Under the pieces are notes generated by a model. The model worked only from the letters and a program-made list of their open reading frames with translations. It was not told the origin of the DNA and searched no databases. Source: DATBDE01 sp036270095 (GTDB lineage Bacteria > Actinomycetota > Thermoleophilia > Solirubrobacterales > Solirubrobacteraceae). Taken from it: a DNA stretch of 64,000 nucleotides. The stretch is taken from positions 1-64,000 of the forward strand of contig DATBDE010000034.1 in NCBI GenBank assembly GCA_036270095.1, read 5' to 3'. The translations under genes and the position numbers were made by a program. Below, one piece after another: positions 7,913 to 18,341 of this stretch. Positions within the stretch are counted from its first letter, which is position 1. The number at the start of each line of letters is the position of its first letter.

Positions 7913-8947
7913 ATGAAGCTGGGGGTCAACGTCGCGTACTGGGGGCTCGGGCTGTCGGCCGCCGAGCAGCTGCAGGTCGTCCAGGAGGCCGACCGGTTGG
8001 GCTATGACTCGGTCTGGGCCGCCGAGGCCTACGGCTCGGATGCCGCCACCGTGCTCGCCTGGCTCGCCGCCTCGACCGAGAAGATCAAGCTCGGGTCGGC
8101 GATCTTCCAGATCCCCGCGCGGTCGCCGGCCATTACCGCGATGACGGCGGCCACGCTGGACCAGATCTCGGGCGGGCGCTTCCAGCTCGGGCTGGGGACG
8201 TCGGGGCCGCAGGTGGCCGAGGGCTGGCACGGCCAGCGCTTCGCGCGCCAGCTGCAGCGCACGCGCGAGTACGTGGCGGTGGTCCGCAAGGCGCTGGCGC
8301 GCGAGCGGCTCGAGTTCTCCGGGGAGACGCTGGAGCTGCCGCTGCCCCACGGGCCGGGCAAGGCGCTGAAGCTGACCATCGCGCCGGTGCAGGACCAGAT
8401 CCCGATCTTCCTCGCCGCCATCGGGCCGAAGAACACGGCGCTGGCGGGCGAGATCGCCGACGGCTGGCTGCCGTTCCTGTTCTCGCCCGAGCACGTGGGC
8501 GAGGTGCGGCCGCTGCTCGAGGAGGGCGCCGCGCGCTCGGGCCGCTCGCTGGACGGGTTCCAGATCGTCCCCTCGGTGAGCCTGATGATCTCCGACGACA
8601 TCGCCGCCGCCCGCGACCTCATGCGGCCGGTGCTCGCCCTCTACGCGGGCGGGATGGGCTCGCGCGATCGCAACTTCTACAAGGCGGCGGTCTCGCGCTT
8701 CGGCTTCGCCGATGCCGCCCAGGCGGTGCAGGACCTCTACCTCGACGGGCGCCGCGAGGAGGCGGCCGCGGCGCTGCCCGACGAGCTCATCGACATGCTC
8801 ACGCTGGCCGGCCCCACCGAGCACGTGCGCGAGCGCGTGGCCGCCTACCGCGACGCGGGCGTGGCCACGCTGGCGGTCACGCCGATGGCCTTCACGCTCG
8901 ACGAGCGGCTGGACCAGCTGCGGCAGATGGCCGCGATCGCGCTGTAG
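7913..8947 (+). CDS. LLM-class F420-dependent oxidoreductase
   Basis: 344 residues of the bacterial luciferase-like TIM barrel. It starts MKLGVNVAYWG, with the family segments EADRLGYDSVWAAEAYGSD, KIKLGSAIFQIPARSP, TLDQISGGRFQLGLGTSGPQV and IPIFLAAIGPKNTALAGEIADGWLP. The actinobacterial versions use coenzyme F420 for hydride transfer; the substrate is unknown. A TAGGGT -10 box at 7898-7903 would place the transcription start 2-3 bases before the ATG, so the message is nearly leaderless. The glycosyltransferase GTG follows the TAG stop without any gap, so the two are translated as an operon. Confidence 0.88.
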   Translation: MKLGVNVAYWGLGLSAAEQLQVVQEADRLGYDSVWAAEAYGSDAATVLAWLAASTEKIKLGSAIFQIPARSPAITAMTAATLDQISGGRFQLGLGTSGPQVAEGWHGQRFARQLQRTREYVAVVRKALARERLEFSGETLELPLPHGPGKALKLTIAPVQDQIPIFLAAIGPKNTALAGEIADGWLPFLFSPEHVGEVRPLLEEGAARSGRSLDGFQIVPSVSLMISDDIAAARDLMRPVLALYAGGMGSRDRNFYKAAVSRFGFADAAQAVQDLYLDGRREEAAAALPDELIDMLTLAGPTEHVRERVAAYRDAGVATLAVTPMAFTLDERLDQLRQMAAIAL

Positions 8948-10144
8948 GTGCGGCTGCTCCTCGGCGCCTTTGGCGACCCGGGGCACGCGTTCCCGATGCT
9001 GGCGCTGGGCACGCGGCTCGTGCAGCGCGGGCACGAGGTCACGCTGCAGACGTGGTCGCGCTGGCGCGTCTACGTCGAGGCCGGCGGCATGCGCTTTGCG
9101 CCCGCGGGTGAGTACCAGGTCTTCCCCACCCGCGACAAGCCGCTCAAGCCCTACGCCGCGGTGGTGCGGGCGGCGCGGGAGATGGGGCCGCTGATCGCGG
9201 AGGTCGCGCCGCACGTGGTCGTCGCCGACATCCTCACGCTGGCCCCGGCGCTGGCGGGCGAGGTCGCGGGCGTGCCGGTGGCGACCGTGGTGCCGCACGT
9301 GTTCCCGGTCGGCGCGCCGGGGTTCCCGCCTTACGCGCTGGGGGCGCGCCTGCCCCGCACGATCGTCGGGCGCGGGCTGTGGAACGCGCTGCGCGGGCCG
9401 GTGGGCAAGGGCGAGCGCCAGGGGCGCGACGAGCTCAACGAGACCCGGTGCCGCCTCGGCCTGGCGCCACAGGAGCGGGTGCACGGCGGGCTGTCGGACC
9501 GGCTCGTGCTCGTGGGCACGTACCCGCAGCTCGAGTACCCGCGCGATTGGCCGGGTCACGTGCACGTCGTAGGGCCGCTGCTGTGGGAGCCGCCGTTCCA
9601 GCGCATCGAGGCGCCCGCCGGCGACGCGCCGCTGGTGGTGGTCGCGCCCTCGACCTCGCAGGACCCGCAGCAGCGCATGCTCAGGGCCGCCGTCAAGGGG
9701 CTGGGTCGCGCGGGCGTGCGTGTGCTCGCGACCTGGAACCGGCGCCCGCCGCCGCAGCCGCTCTCGGCCGCGCCGAACACCCGCTTGGCCGAGTGGATCT
9801 CCTACTCACAATCGTTCCCGGGCGCGGCCGTGGTGGTGTGCCACGCCGGGCACGGGACGCTCGTGCGGGCGCTTCATTCCGGAGCCGTCGTGGTCGCGGT
9901 GCCGGTAGGTGCCGACATGGGCGAGAACGCGGCGCGGCTGGATTGGGCCGGCCTCGGCGTGCGGCTGCCGGGGCGGCTGGTGGCCCCGGCGACCGTGCGC
10001 TTGGCGGTGCAGCGCGCACTCGACGACATGGGGTGTCGCGAGCGCGTGCGTGCCGTCGCCGCGTGGTCGGCCGGGCACGACGGCCCCACCCGGGCGGCGG
10101 AGCTCGTCGAAAGGCTGGGAGAGGAATCGCGCACTTCTGGGTAA
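8948..10144 (+). CDS. GT1-family glycosyltransferase (UGT/macrolide-type, GT-B fold)
   Basis: 398 residues. The N-terminal acceptor domain starts MRLLLGAFGDPGHAFPMLALGTRLVQRGHEVTL in the manner of antibiotic and flavonoid glycosyltransferases. The C-terminal donor domain carries the GT1 signature region (VVVCHAGHGTLVRALHSGAVVVAVP, GADMGENAARLDWAGLGVRLPG). It transfers a sugar from an NDP-sugar to a small hydrophobic acceptor; neither is predictable. The GTG start abuts the oxidoreductase stop, suggesting that both modify the same molecule. A small membrane-protein gene begins 10 bp after the stop. Confidence 0.85.
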   Translation: MRLLLGAFGDPGHAFPMLALGTRLVQRGHEVTLQTWSRWRVYVEAGGMRFAPAGEYQVFPTRDKPLKPYAAVVRAAREMGPLIAEVAPHVVVADILTLAPALAGEVAGVPVATVVPHVFPVGAPGFPPYALGARLPRTIVGRGLWNALRGPVGKGERQGRDELNETRCRLGLAPQERVHGGLSDRLVLVGTYPQLEYPRDWPGHVHVVGPLLWEPPFQRIEAPAGDAPLVVVAPSTSQDPQQRMLRAAVKGLGRAGVRVLATWNRRPPPQPLSAAPNTRLAEWISYSQSFPGAAVVVCHAGHGTLVRALHSGAVVVAVPVGADMGENAARLDWAGLGVRLPGRLVAPATVRLAVQRALDDMGCRERVRAVAAWSAGHDGPTRAAELVERLGEESRTSG

Positions 10145-10154
10145 CACGATTGGC

Positions 10155-10385
10155 GTGTCCTGGCCCTCCAAGGACCCGAGCGACTACCGCACGCGCGAGC
10201 AGCCCGCCGGATGGACCGCCTGGCTGCGGTCAGACAGCGGGGTGCCGTGGACCTACCACTTCCTGGCCGGGACCTGCGGCGTGTTCGCAGGGCTGGCCAT
10301 CCTCAACAGCCTCATCGGCGCCCTGATCTGCGGCCTGCTGGCCCAGGCGATCCTCGAAGTCACGGGCCGGGTCGAGCCAGACTGA
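10155..10385 (+). CDS. Small membrane protein, 76 residues
   Basis: The GTG at 10155 starts VSWPSKDPSDYRTREQPAGW. The second half contains one long hydrophobic stretch (FLAGTCGVFAGLAILNSLIG, then ALICGLLAQAIL), enough for one or two membrane helices. The 10-bp gap to the glycosyltransferase places it in the same operon. Not recognised beyond that. Confidence 0.55.
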   Translation: MSWPSKDPSDYRTREQPAGWTAWLRSDSGVPWTYHFLAGTCGVFAGLAILNSLIGALICGLLAQAILEVTGRVEPD

Positions 10386-10416
10386 TTCCGTCCGCCCCCG
10401 CGCACACGATCGGTGC

Positions 10417-11133
10417 GTGGAGGCGTCTGATCTCAAGGCCTATCTCGACCGCGGGCTGTCGTTCGAGGCGATCGGACGGCTGGTCGGCCTGGATCCCTCG
10501 ACCGTCGCGTATTGGGCGCGCAGGCACGGGCTGGCGTCGCCGTTAGCCCCAAGGCACGCCGCCCGCGGGCCGCTGCCGCGCGAGCGCTTGGAGGCCCTCG
10601 TCGGGGACGGCCGTTCCGTGCGGGAGATCGCCGCGCTCGTCGACCGGAGCCCAACCACGGTTCGCCACTGGATGCGCGCGTATGGCCTCGTGTCCAAGGC
10701 GACCCGGGGCCCAAAGGGCCGCACCATCGTCGCCATCTCGGAGGGCGGCATGATCGTGGCTGACTGCCCGATCCACGGGCCCACCGAGCAACCGATCAGC
10801 AGGCGCGGTCATCTGCGCTGCTCGCGGTGCCGAGTGGATGCCGTGACCGCGCGGCGTCGGAAGGTCAAGGAGATCCTTGTCGCCGAAGCGGGCGGCGGCT
10901 GCGCGATCTGTGGGTACGACCGATGCATGGCTGCGCTGGAGTTCCATCACATCGATCCCGCCGAGAAGGCGTTCCACATCAGTCGCCGCGGAGTATCCCG
11001 TTCCTTGGCGAAGGCCAGGGCCGAGGCGCGCAAGTGTGTCCTGCTCTGCTCGAACTGCCATATGGAGGTGGAGATGGGGCTTCACGCGATACCTTTGGAT
11101 TCGCTTCGAGGCCCCTGGCCCGATGCACCATGA
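10417..11133 (+). CDS. HNH endonuclease-like protein with two N-terminal helix-turn-helix units
   Basis: 238 residues. Two tandem HTH segments (LSFEAIGRLVGLDPSTVAYWARRHGL at about 13-38 and RSVREIAALVDRSPTTVRHWMRAYGL at about 67-92) precede a cysteine-bearing segment (DCPIHGP, CSRC). Then comes an HNH module: CAICGYDRCMAALEFHHIDP followed by ARKCVLLCSNCHMEVEMG, with paired CxxC zinc ligands and the HH catalytic pair. Such proteins are widespread in actinobacteria, and it is not known whether they cut DNA or act as regulators. The GTG start is at 10417. The TGA stop ends exactly one base before tRNA-Asn begins. Confidence 0.75.
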   Translation: MEASDLKAYLDRGLSFEAIGRLVGLDPSTVAYWARRHGLASPLAPRHAARGPLPRERLEALVGDGRSVREIAALVDRSPTTVRHWMRAYGLVSKATRGPKGRTIVAISEGGMIVADCPIHGPTEQPISRRGHLRCSRCRVDAVTARRRKVKEILVAEAGGGCAICGYDRCMAALEFHHIDPAEKAFHISRRGVSRSLAKARAEARKCVLLCSNCHMEVEMGLHAIPLDSLRGPWPDAP

Positions 11134-12345
<1,212 letters not shown>

Positions 12346-12349
<4 letters not shown>

Positions 12350-14115
12350 CGCTCCGAGACCGTCCGCTCCATCACCTGCGTGACGGCCTGGCGGATGTCC
12401 TTCGTGACCTGCTCGCGCTTCTGGGCCAGCTCGGCCACCGCGCCGCCCTCGGCGATCCGGCGCTCGAGGCGGTGCTTCTCGAGCTGGAGCAGCTCGACTT
12501 CGAGCATGGACGGGTCGGCCTGCTCGCGGTCGGCGCGGATCTGCAGCTCGGCCATCAACCCTGCCAGCGCGTCGTCGTCGCGCGGGAGCCCGTCCAGCGG
12601 CGCGGTGATATGGGTGCGCAGGTGCTCGGCGGCCCGGCGCACCAGCGGCGACGTGAAGTGCTCCTCGAGGCTGACCCGGCGCAGCGCCTCGCGGCCCGGG
12701 TCGTGCAGCGCGATGCACAGGGCCAGGAACGTCTTCTCGGCCTGCTCGCCCCGGTCGAGCACGCCGCGCGGCGCCTGCGCGGTCGCCCGCGGCGCCGCGT
12801 TGCGCGCCAGCAGCGACCCGGCGAGGTCCGCGGAGAGATTGAGTCGCGACGCCACCTGGCGCACGAGCTCCTCGCGCGTGATGCCCGCCGGCAGCGACCC
12901 GATCACCGGCCGCAGCGCGGCCAGCGCCCGGTCACGCCCCTCGGGCGTGCCCAGGTCCGCGCCGGCGAGGATGTGCTGCACGCGGAAGCGGGCGAACGGC
13001 ACCGCCTCGGCGATCAGCGCCCGCACCCGGTCGGCGCCGTCGCGGGCGACGAGGTCGGCGGGGTCGAGGCCGTCCGGCAGCGGCACCACGCGCAGGGTGA
13101 CGTCGCGGCTCGAGGCCAGCGCTGCCGCCCGCACCATCGCCTCCAGCCCCGACTCGTCCGCGTCGAGGGCCAGGTCGATCGTGCCGCCACCGCCCACGGC
13201 GTTGGCGAGCTCGACCACCTGCGCCTCGGTCAGCGCCGTGCCCATCAGCCCGACCGCGTTCTCCACCCTGGCCTGGGAGAGCGCGAGCACGTCGGTGTAG
13301 CCCTCGGCCACCACCATCGCCTGCGCCGTCGCCGCCGCCCGCCGGGCCAGGTGCAGCCCGAACAGGTACTGGCCCTTGCGGTACAGGTCGCCCTCCGGAG
13401 AATTCAGGTACTTCGGCCCCGAGGACCCGCTGGAGAGCGTGCGCGCCCCGAACCCGATGACCCGCCCGCGCTTGTCGGCCAGCGGGAAGGTGATGCGCGC
13501 GCGGAAGCGGTCGTAGAGCTGGCCGTTGCGGCGCGAGCGCGAGGCCAGCCCCGCCCCGAACAGCTCCTCGTCGCGGAAGCCCGCCCGCCGCGACGCCGTG
13601 TAGACGCGGTCCCAGGGGCTCGGCGCCCACCCGACCCGGAAGCGCCGGAGCACCTCCTCCCCCAGCCCGCGCTGGGCCAGGTACTCCCGCGCGCCGGACG
13701 CCTCGGCCGACTCCCACAACACGCGCTCGTAGTAGGCAGCGGTGCGCTCGAGCAGGGCGTAGAGCCGGTCCCGCTTCTCCCGCCGCGCCGCGGCGGCCGG
13801 GTCCTCGGCCGAGCGCTCCAGCGCGACCCCGTAACGATCGGCCAGCAGCTCCAGCGCGCCGGTGAACTCGACGCCTTCGGTCTCGCGCACGAACGTGAAC
13901 ACGTCGCCCGAGGCCCCACAGCCGAAGCAGTGGTAGACCATCTTGTCCGCGTCGACCGAGAAGGACGGCGTGCGCTCCTCGTGGAACGGGCACAGGCCCA
14001 TGTAGCGCCCGGGCCCGGCGCGGCGCAGGTCGGTGCGCGCGCCCACGACCTCGGCCATGTCGGCCGCCTCGCGCACCCGCTCCTTGGAGTCGTCGGTGTA
14101 CCGGCCCGCAGCCAA
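12346..14115 (-). CDS. dnaG: DNA primase
   Basis: 589 residues. The N-terminal CHC2 zinc finger is complete (C42, H45, C63, C66 in LCPFHEERTPSFS, then HCFGCG). The primase core and TOPRIM domain follow, with VVAEGYTDVLAL carrying the metal-binding glutamate and LALDADESG the acidic pair. The C-terminal 200 residues are a helical DnaB-interacting type domain. It makes the RNA primers for lagging-strand synthesis. dgt lies 7 bp upstream and the epoxide hydrolase overlaps its stop, so dgt-dnaG-hydrolase is one transcription unit. The dgt-dnaG pairing is common in actinobacteria. Confidence 0.96.
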
Positions 14116-14122
14116 GGCCGGC

Positions 14123-15133
14123 CTACAGAAAGCCCTTCGGCACCGCCAGGGCCTCGAAGGCCCGCAGGCAGAACCGGTCGGTCATGCCGGCCAGGTAGTC
14201 GGTGACCCGCACCGACAGCGGATCGCCGGCCGGCGCCGGCGGCAGCTCGGCCGGGTGCTCGCAATAGTGGTGAAACAGCGTGCGGATCACGCGGGCGATC
14301 TTGGCGTGCTCGGCGCGCGCCTGCTCGCCCAGGTAGACCCGGTCGAACATGAACGTCCGCAAAGAGCGCATTGCCCCGCCCACGCGCTCGCCCTGCACGA
14401 TGTCCCCGGCCGCCTCGGAGTGCTCGACGAGGTCGTGCACGAGCGTGTCGATCCGCTCCGACCCGCCGTCGCCCAGCACCGCGATCTCCTCCGCCGGCAG
14501 GTCGGACCGGGCGATGATCCCGGCCCGCAGGGCGTCGTCGATGTCGTGGTTGATGTAGGCGATCCGGTCCACCAGCCGCACGATCCGCCCCTCGAGCGTC
14601 GCCGGCAGGTCGGTCCCGCCGGAGTGGCGCAGGATGCCGTCCAGCACCGGCTCGGTCACGTTGAGCGGCTCGACCAGCCGCACCGAGTGCTCGTTGTGGC
14701 GGAACGACCCCCCGAAGCGCTCGCGCAGGCAGGCGTCGAGCACTTCCTCGCCGATGTGGCCGAACGGCGGGTGCCCGAGGTCGTGCCCGAGCCCGACGGC
14801 CTCGACCAGGTCCTCGTTGAGCCGCAGGGCCCGCGCCACCGTGCGCGAGACCTGCGTGGCCTCGAGCGTGTGCGTGAGCCGGGTGCGGTAGTGGTCGCCC
14901 TCAGGCGAGACGAAGACCTGCGTCTTGTGCATGAGCCGCCGGAACGGCTTGGAGTGCACGATCCGGTCGCGGTCGCGCTGGAACGGCGTGCGCAGCGTGC
15001 AGTCGACCTCGGCCACGCGGCGCCGCGCCGGGTAGGACGACGTGGCCAGCGGCGACAGGTGCGCCGCCTCGACGGCGCGTATGCGGGCCTCGAAGCGATC
15101 CGCAACCAGCGGAGTGACGGGAGGGGCCTCCAC
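14123..15133 (-). CDS. dgt: Deoxyguanosinetriphosphate triphosphohydrolase-like protein
   Basis: 336-residue HD-superfamily dNTPase. The HD metal site is assembled from TRLTHTLEATQVSR, GLGHDLGHPPFGHIGEEVL (the HD pair) and the later VRLVDRIAYINHDIDDA segment. It hydrolyses dNTPs to nucleoside and triphosphate and helps balance dNTP pools. The N-terminal phosphate-binding region is present (DCTLRTPFQRDRDRIVHSKPFRRL). Start GTG at 15133. ppdK ends 21 bp upstream and dnaG starts 7 bp downstream. Confidence 0.93.
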   Translation of the reverse strand: MEAPPVTPLVADRFEARIRAVEAAHLSPLATSSYPARRRVAEVDCTLRTPFQRDRDRIVHSKPFRRLMHKTQVFVSPEGDHYRTRLTHTLEATQVSRTVARALRLNEDLVEAVGLGHDLGHPPFGHIGEEVLDACLRERFGGSFRHNEHSVRLVEPLNVTEPVLDGILRHSGGTDLPATLEGRIVRLVDRIAYINHDIDDALRAGIIARSDLPAEEIAVLGDGGSERIDTLVHDLVEHSEAAGDIVQGERVGGAMRSLRTFMFDRVYLGEQARAEHAKIARVIRTLFHHYCEHPAELPPAPAGDPLSVRVTDYLAGMTDRFCLRAFEALAVPKGFL

Positions 15134-15154
15134 ACCACCGATTGTGTCAGTCGC

Positions 15155-17725
15155 TCAGGACGACTCGCGGATGGCCGCCTGGGCGGCGGCCAGGCGCGCC
15201 CCGGGCACACGCGGCGGCGAGCAGGACACGTAGTCGATGCCCGAGGTGGCGAAGAACGCGATCGACTCCGGGTCGCCGCCGTGTTCGCCGCAGATGCCGA
15301 TCTTCAGCGTCTCGCGCTGCTTGCGCCCCAGCCACGCGCCCATGCGCACGAGCTGGCCCACGCCGGGCTCGTCGATGGTCTCGAAGGGCGAGCGGTCGAG
15401 GATCCCGACCTCGATGTAGCGCTCGAGGATCCGGGCCTCGATGTCCTCGCGCGAGAAGCCGAGCCCGGTCTGGGTCAAGTCGTTGGTGCCGAAGGAGAAG
15501 AAATCGGCCTGCTCCGCGATGCGGTCGGCCACGAAGCACGCCCGCGGCAGCTCGATCATGGAGCCGATCGGGTAGCCGGTCGCGTCCTCCTCCTCGGCGA
15601 CGCGGACGATGCGGTCGCGGATGAACTCGAGCTCGCGCTCGTAGTCGACCAGCGGGACCATCACCTCGACGTTGGCTCCCGGCACCCGCTTGGCGGCCCG
15701 GAACAGTGCGCGCACCTGCATCTCGTAGAGATCCGGCTGGAGGATCCCGAGCCGCACCCCGCGGGTGCCGAGCATCGGGTTCTCCTCCTCGAGCGCCTCG
15801 ACCCGCTTGCGTTCGTCCGAGCCCTCGGGCAGCTCGTCGGGGTCGGGCAGGAACTCGTTCAGCGGCGGGTCGAGCAGGCGCACGCACACCGGGCGCCCGT
15901 CCATGGCCTTGAGGATGCGCGCGTAGTCGTCCTCCTGGACCGGGTACAGGCGCTCGATCGCCGCCCGGCGTGCCTCGTCGTTGTCGGCCAGGATCACGTC
16001 CGCCATCAGGTGCGTGCGGTCGCCGAGGAACATGTGCTCGCTGCGGCACAGGCCGATGCCCTCGGCGCCGAGCTCGACGGCGCGCGCAGCCGACTCCTCG
16101 TCGTCGGCGTTGGCCCGGACGCCCAGGTGGCGCAACTCGTCGGCCCAGCCGAGCACAGTCTCGAGCTCGTCGGAGACCTCTGGCTCTATGACCGGGACGT
16201 CGTCGGTGGTGATCTCGCCGGTCGATCCGTTGATGGCGATGAAGTCGCCCTCCGCCAGCTCCTGCCCGTCGGGGAGCCGCAGCGTGCGGCTCCGCACGTC
16301 GATCCGCACCTTGGCCGCTCCGGTCACGGCGGGGCGGCCCATCCCGCGCGCAACCAGCGCCGCGTGCGAGGCCTTGCCGCCGGTGGTCGTGAGGATGCCC
16401 TTGGCGGCGGCGAAGCCGGCCACGTCGCCGGCGTCGGTGAACGGGCGGGCGAGCACGGCCTCGCGCCCCTCGGCCTTGGCCGCCACGGCGTCGGCGGCGG
16501 TGAAGACGACCTCGCCCTTGGCGCCGCCGGGCGAGGCGGCGATGCCCATCGCCGCGACGTCGAACTTCGCGCTGGGGTCGAAGCGATCATTGACCAGGGT
16601 CTCCAGGCTGCCGGCGTCGATGGTCAGCAGCGCCTGCTCGCGCGACAGCAGGCCCTCGGAGACCGCGTCGCACGCGAACCGCACCGCGGCCTGCGCCGGC
16701 CGCTTCGCGTTGCGCGTCTGCAGCATGTACAGCCGGCCCTCTTCGACCGTGAACTCCGTGTCCTGCATATCGCCGTAGTGGCGCTCGAGCGTGCGCAGGA
16801 TGTCGAGCAGCTGCTCGCTGACCTCGGGCTGCCACTCGACGACCTCGGACAGGTCGCGCGGCGTGCGCGCCCCCGAGACCACGTCCTCGCCCTGCGCGTT
16901 GGGCAGGAAGTCGCCCGAGGGCTCGGGCGCGCCGGTGACCTCGTCGCGTGAGAACGCCACGCCGGAGCCGCTGGTGTCGCCCTTGTTGCCGAACACCATG
17001 CGCTGCACGTTGACCGCCGTGCCCCAGGCGTCGGGGATGCGGTTCAGCCGGCGGTACTTGACCGCGCGCTCGCCCAGCCACGAGTCGAACACCGCGCGGA
17101 TGGCCTGCTGGAGCTGCTCGCGCGGGTCCGAGGGGAACTTGTAGAAGCGCTTGAAGGAGTCGACGAGATCGCGCAGCGCGTCGACGTCGAGGTCCGTGTC
17201 CTCCTCCACCCCGCGGTCGCGCTTGACGCGCTCGATGTCGTCCTCGAAGCGGTCGCCCTCGATGCCGTGCACGACGTTGCCGAACATCTGCACGAAGCGG
17301 CGGTAGGAGTCCCAGGCGAAGCGATCGTTGTCGGTGGCCTTGGCCAGGCCCTGCACCGAGCGGTCGTTGAGGCCGAGGTTGAGGACGGTGTCGAGCATCC
17401 CCGGCATCGACTCGCGCGCGCCCGACCGCACCGAGACCAGCAGCGGGTCCTCGTCGTCGCCGAGCTTCTGGCCGGCCTGCTCCTCGAGCGCGGCCAGCGC
17501 CTCGGCCACCTGCTCGTCGAGCCCCTCCGGCTCCGAGCGGTCGGCGGCCATGTAGGCGACGCACGCCTCGGTGGTGATGGTGAAGCCGGCCGGGACGCGG
17601 TCGGCGCCGAGCACGCGCGTCATCTCGGCCACGTTGGCGCCCTTGCCGCCCAGCAGCTCGCGCATGTCGCGTGAGCCCTCCGAGAAGGCGTAGACGTACT
17701 TCGTGGCTACCGCGACATCGTCCAC
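15155..17725 (-). CDS. ppdK: Pyruvate, phosphate dikinase
   Basis: 856 residues, full length for the family. The ATP-grasp N-terminal part contains GGKGANVAEMTR and RSGARESMPGMLDTVLNLGLND. The swivelling phosphohistidine domain has H454 in GGKASHAALVARGMG. The C-terminal PEP-binding TIM barrel ends with the active-site cysteine (about residue 812) in GICGEHGGDP. It interconverts pyruvate, ATP and Pi with PEP, AMP and PPi. The residue two before the catalytic histidine, a threonine in most PPDKs and the target of the PPDK regulatory protein, is alanine here. Start ATG at 17725; dgt follows. Confidence 0.95.
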   Translation of the reverse strand: MDDVAVATKYVYAFSEGSRDMRELLGGKGANVAEMTRVLGADRVPAGFTITTEACVAYMAADRSEPEGLDEQVAEALAALEEQAGQKLGDDEDPLLVSVRSGARESMPGMLDTVLNLGLNDRSVQGLAKATDNDRFAWDSYRRFVQMFGNVVHGIEGDRFEDDIERVKRDRGVEEDTDLDVDALRDLVDSFKRFYKFPSDPREQLQQAIRAVFDSWLGERAVKYRRLNRIPDAWGTAVNVQRMVFGNKGDTSGSGVAFSRDEVTGAPEPSGDFLPNAQGEDVVSGARTPRDLSEVVEWQPEVSEQLLDILRTLERHYGDMQDTEFTVEEGRLYMLQTRNAKRPAQAAVRFACDAVSEGLLSREQALLTIDAGSLETLVNDRFDPSAKFDVAAMGIAASPGGAKGEVVFTAADAVAAKAEGREAVLARPFTDAGDVAGFAAAKGILTTTGGKASHAALVARGMGRPAVTGAAKVRIDVRSRTLRLPDGQELAEGDFIAINGSTGEITTDDVPVIEPEVSDELETVLGWADELRHLGVRANADDEESAARAVELGAEGIGLCRSEHMFLGDRTHLMADVILADNDEARRAAIERLYPVQEDDYARILKAMDGRPVCVRLLDPPLNEFLPDPDELPEGSDERKRVEALEEENPMLGTRGVRLGILQPDLYEMQVRALFRAAKRVPGANVEVMVPLVDYERELEFIRDRIVRVAEEEDATGYPIGSMIELPRACFVADRIAEQADFFSFGTNDLTQTGLGFSREDIEARILERYIEVGILDRSPFETIDEPGVGQLVRMGAWLGRKQRETLKIGICGEHGGDPESIAFFATSGIDYVSCSPPRVPGARLAAAQAAIRESS

Positions 17726-17736
17726 CGCGGCCCATG

Positions 17737-18341
17737 CTAGAGCCAGCCCTTCTCTTCCGCGATGCGGATCGCCTCGAGCCGGCTCTGGGCGCCGAGCTTG
17801 CCCATGATCGAGGACAGGTGGTTGCGCGTCGTGCTCGGCGAGAGGTGCAGCGAGGCGGCGATCTCGGCGATCGTCCCGTCCCGGCGGGCGCGGTCGAGCA
17901 CCTCGCGCTCGCGCGGCGTCAACGGGCTCTCCTCCTCGGACAGCGCCTCCGCCGCCAGGCCGGATCGACGACCTTGTCCCCGGCCATCGCGCGCCGGATC
18001 GCCCGCGCCAGCTCGGCCCCGGGCGCGTCCTTGAGCAGGATCCCGGCGGCGCCGCTCTCCATCGCGCGGCGCAAGTACCCGGGCCGGCCGAACGTGGTGA
18101 GGATGAGGACGCGCGTCTCGGGCAGCTCGGCGTGCAGCGCCGCTGCGGCGTCGAGGCCCGAGGCGCCCGGCATCTCGATGTCGAGCAGCGCGACGTCCGG
18201 CCGGGTGGCGCGCGCAGCGTCGAGCACCTCGTCCCCGCGCCCGACCTGCCCCACGACCTCGACGTCGGACTCGAGCGCGAGCAGGCTGGCGATCGCCTCG
18301 CGGACCATCGTCTGGTCCTCGGCGAGGAGGACGCGGATCAC
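17737..18341 (-). pseudogene. NarL/FixJ-type response regulator with a frameshift
   Basis: The ATG at 18341 begins a normal receiver domain (VLLAEDQTMVREAI, phospho-aspartate in VALLDIEMPG, lysine in ILLKDAPG). Near 17957-17963 the frame is lost: it runs to a stop after DPAWRRRRCPRRRAR, while the expected linker and LuxR HTH (LAAEALSEEESPLTPREREVL, then PSTTRNHLSSIMGKLGAQSR) continues in the neighbouring frame to 17737. A single missing G (GATCCGG-CCTGG) explains it. The intact gene would be a 201-residue two-component regulator paired with the upstream kinase. A sequencing error is possible, but the kinase and ABC genes next to it are broken too. Confidence 0.8.

Noticed and set aside
7370..9565. 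731-codon open frame on the minus strand
   Set aside because: Only its last 152 codons (7370-7828) look like a protein; the rest is antisense to the F420-type oxidoreductase.
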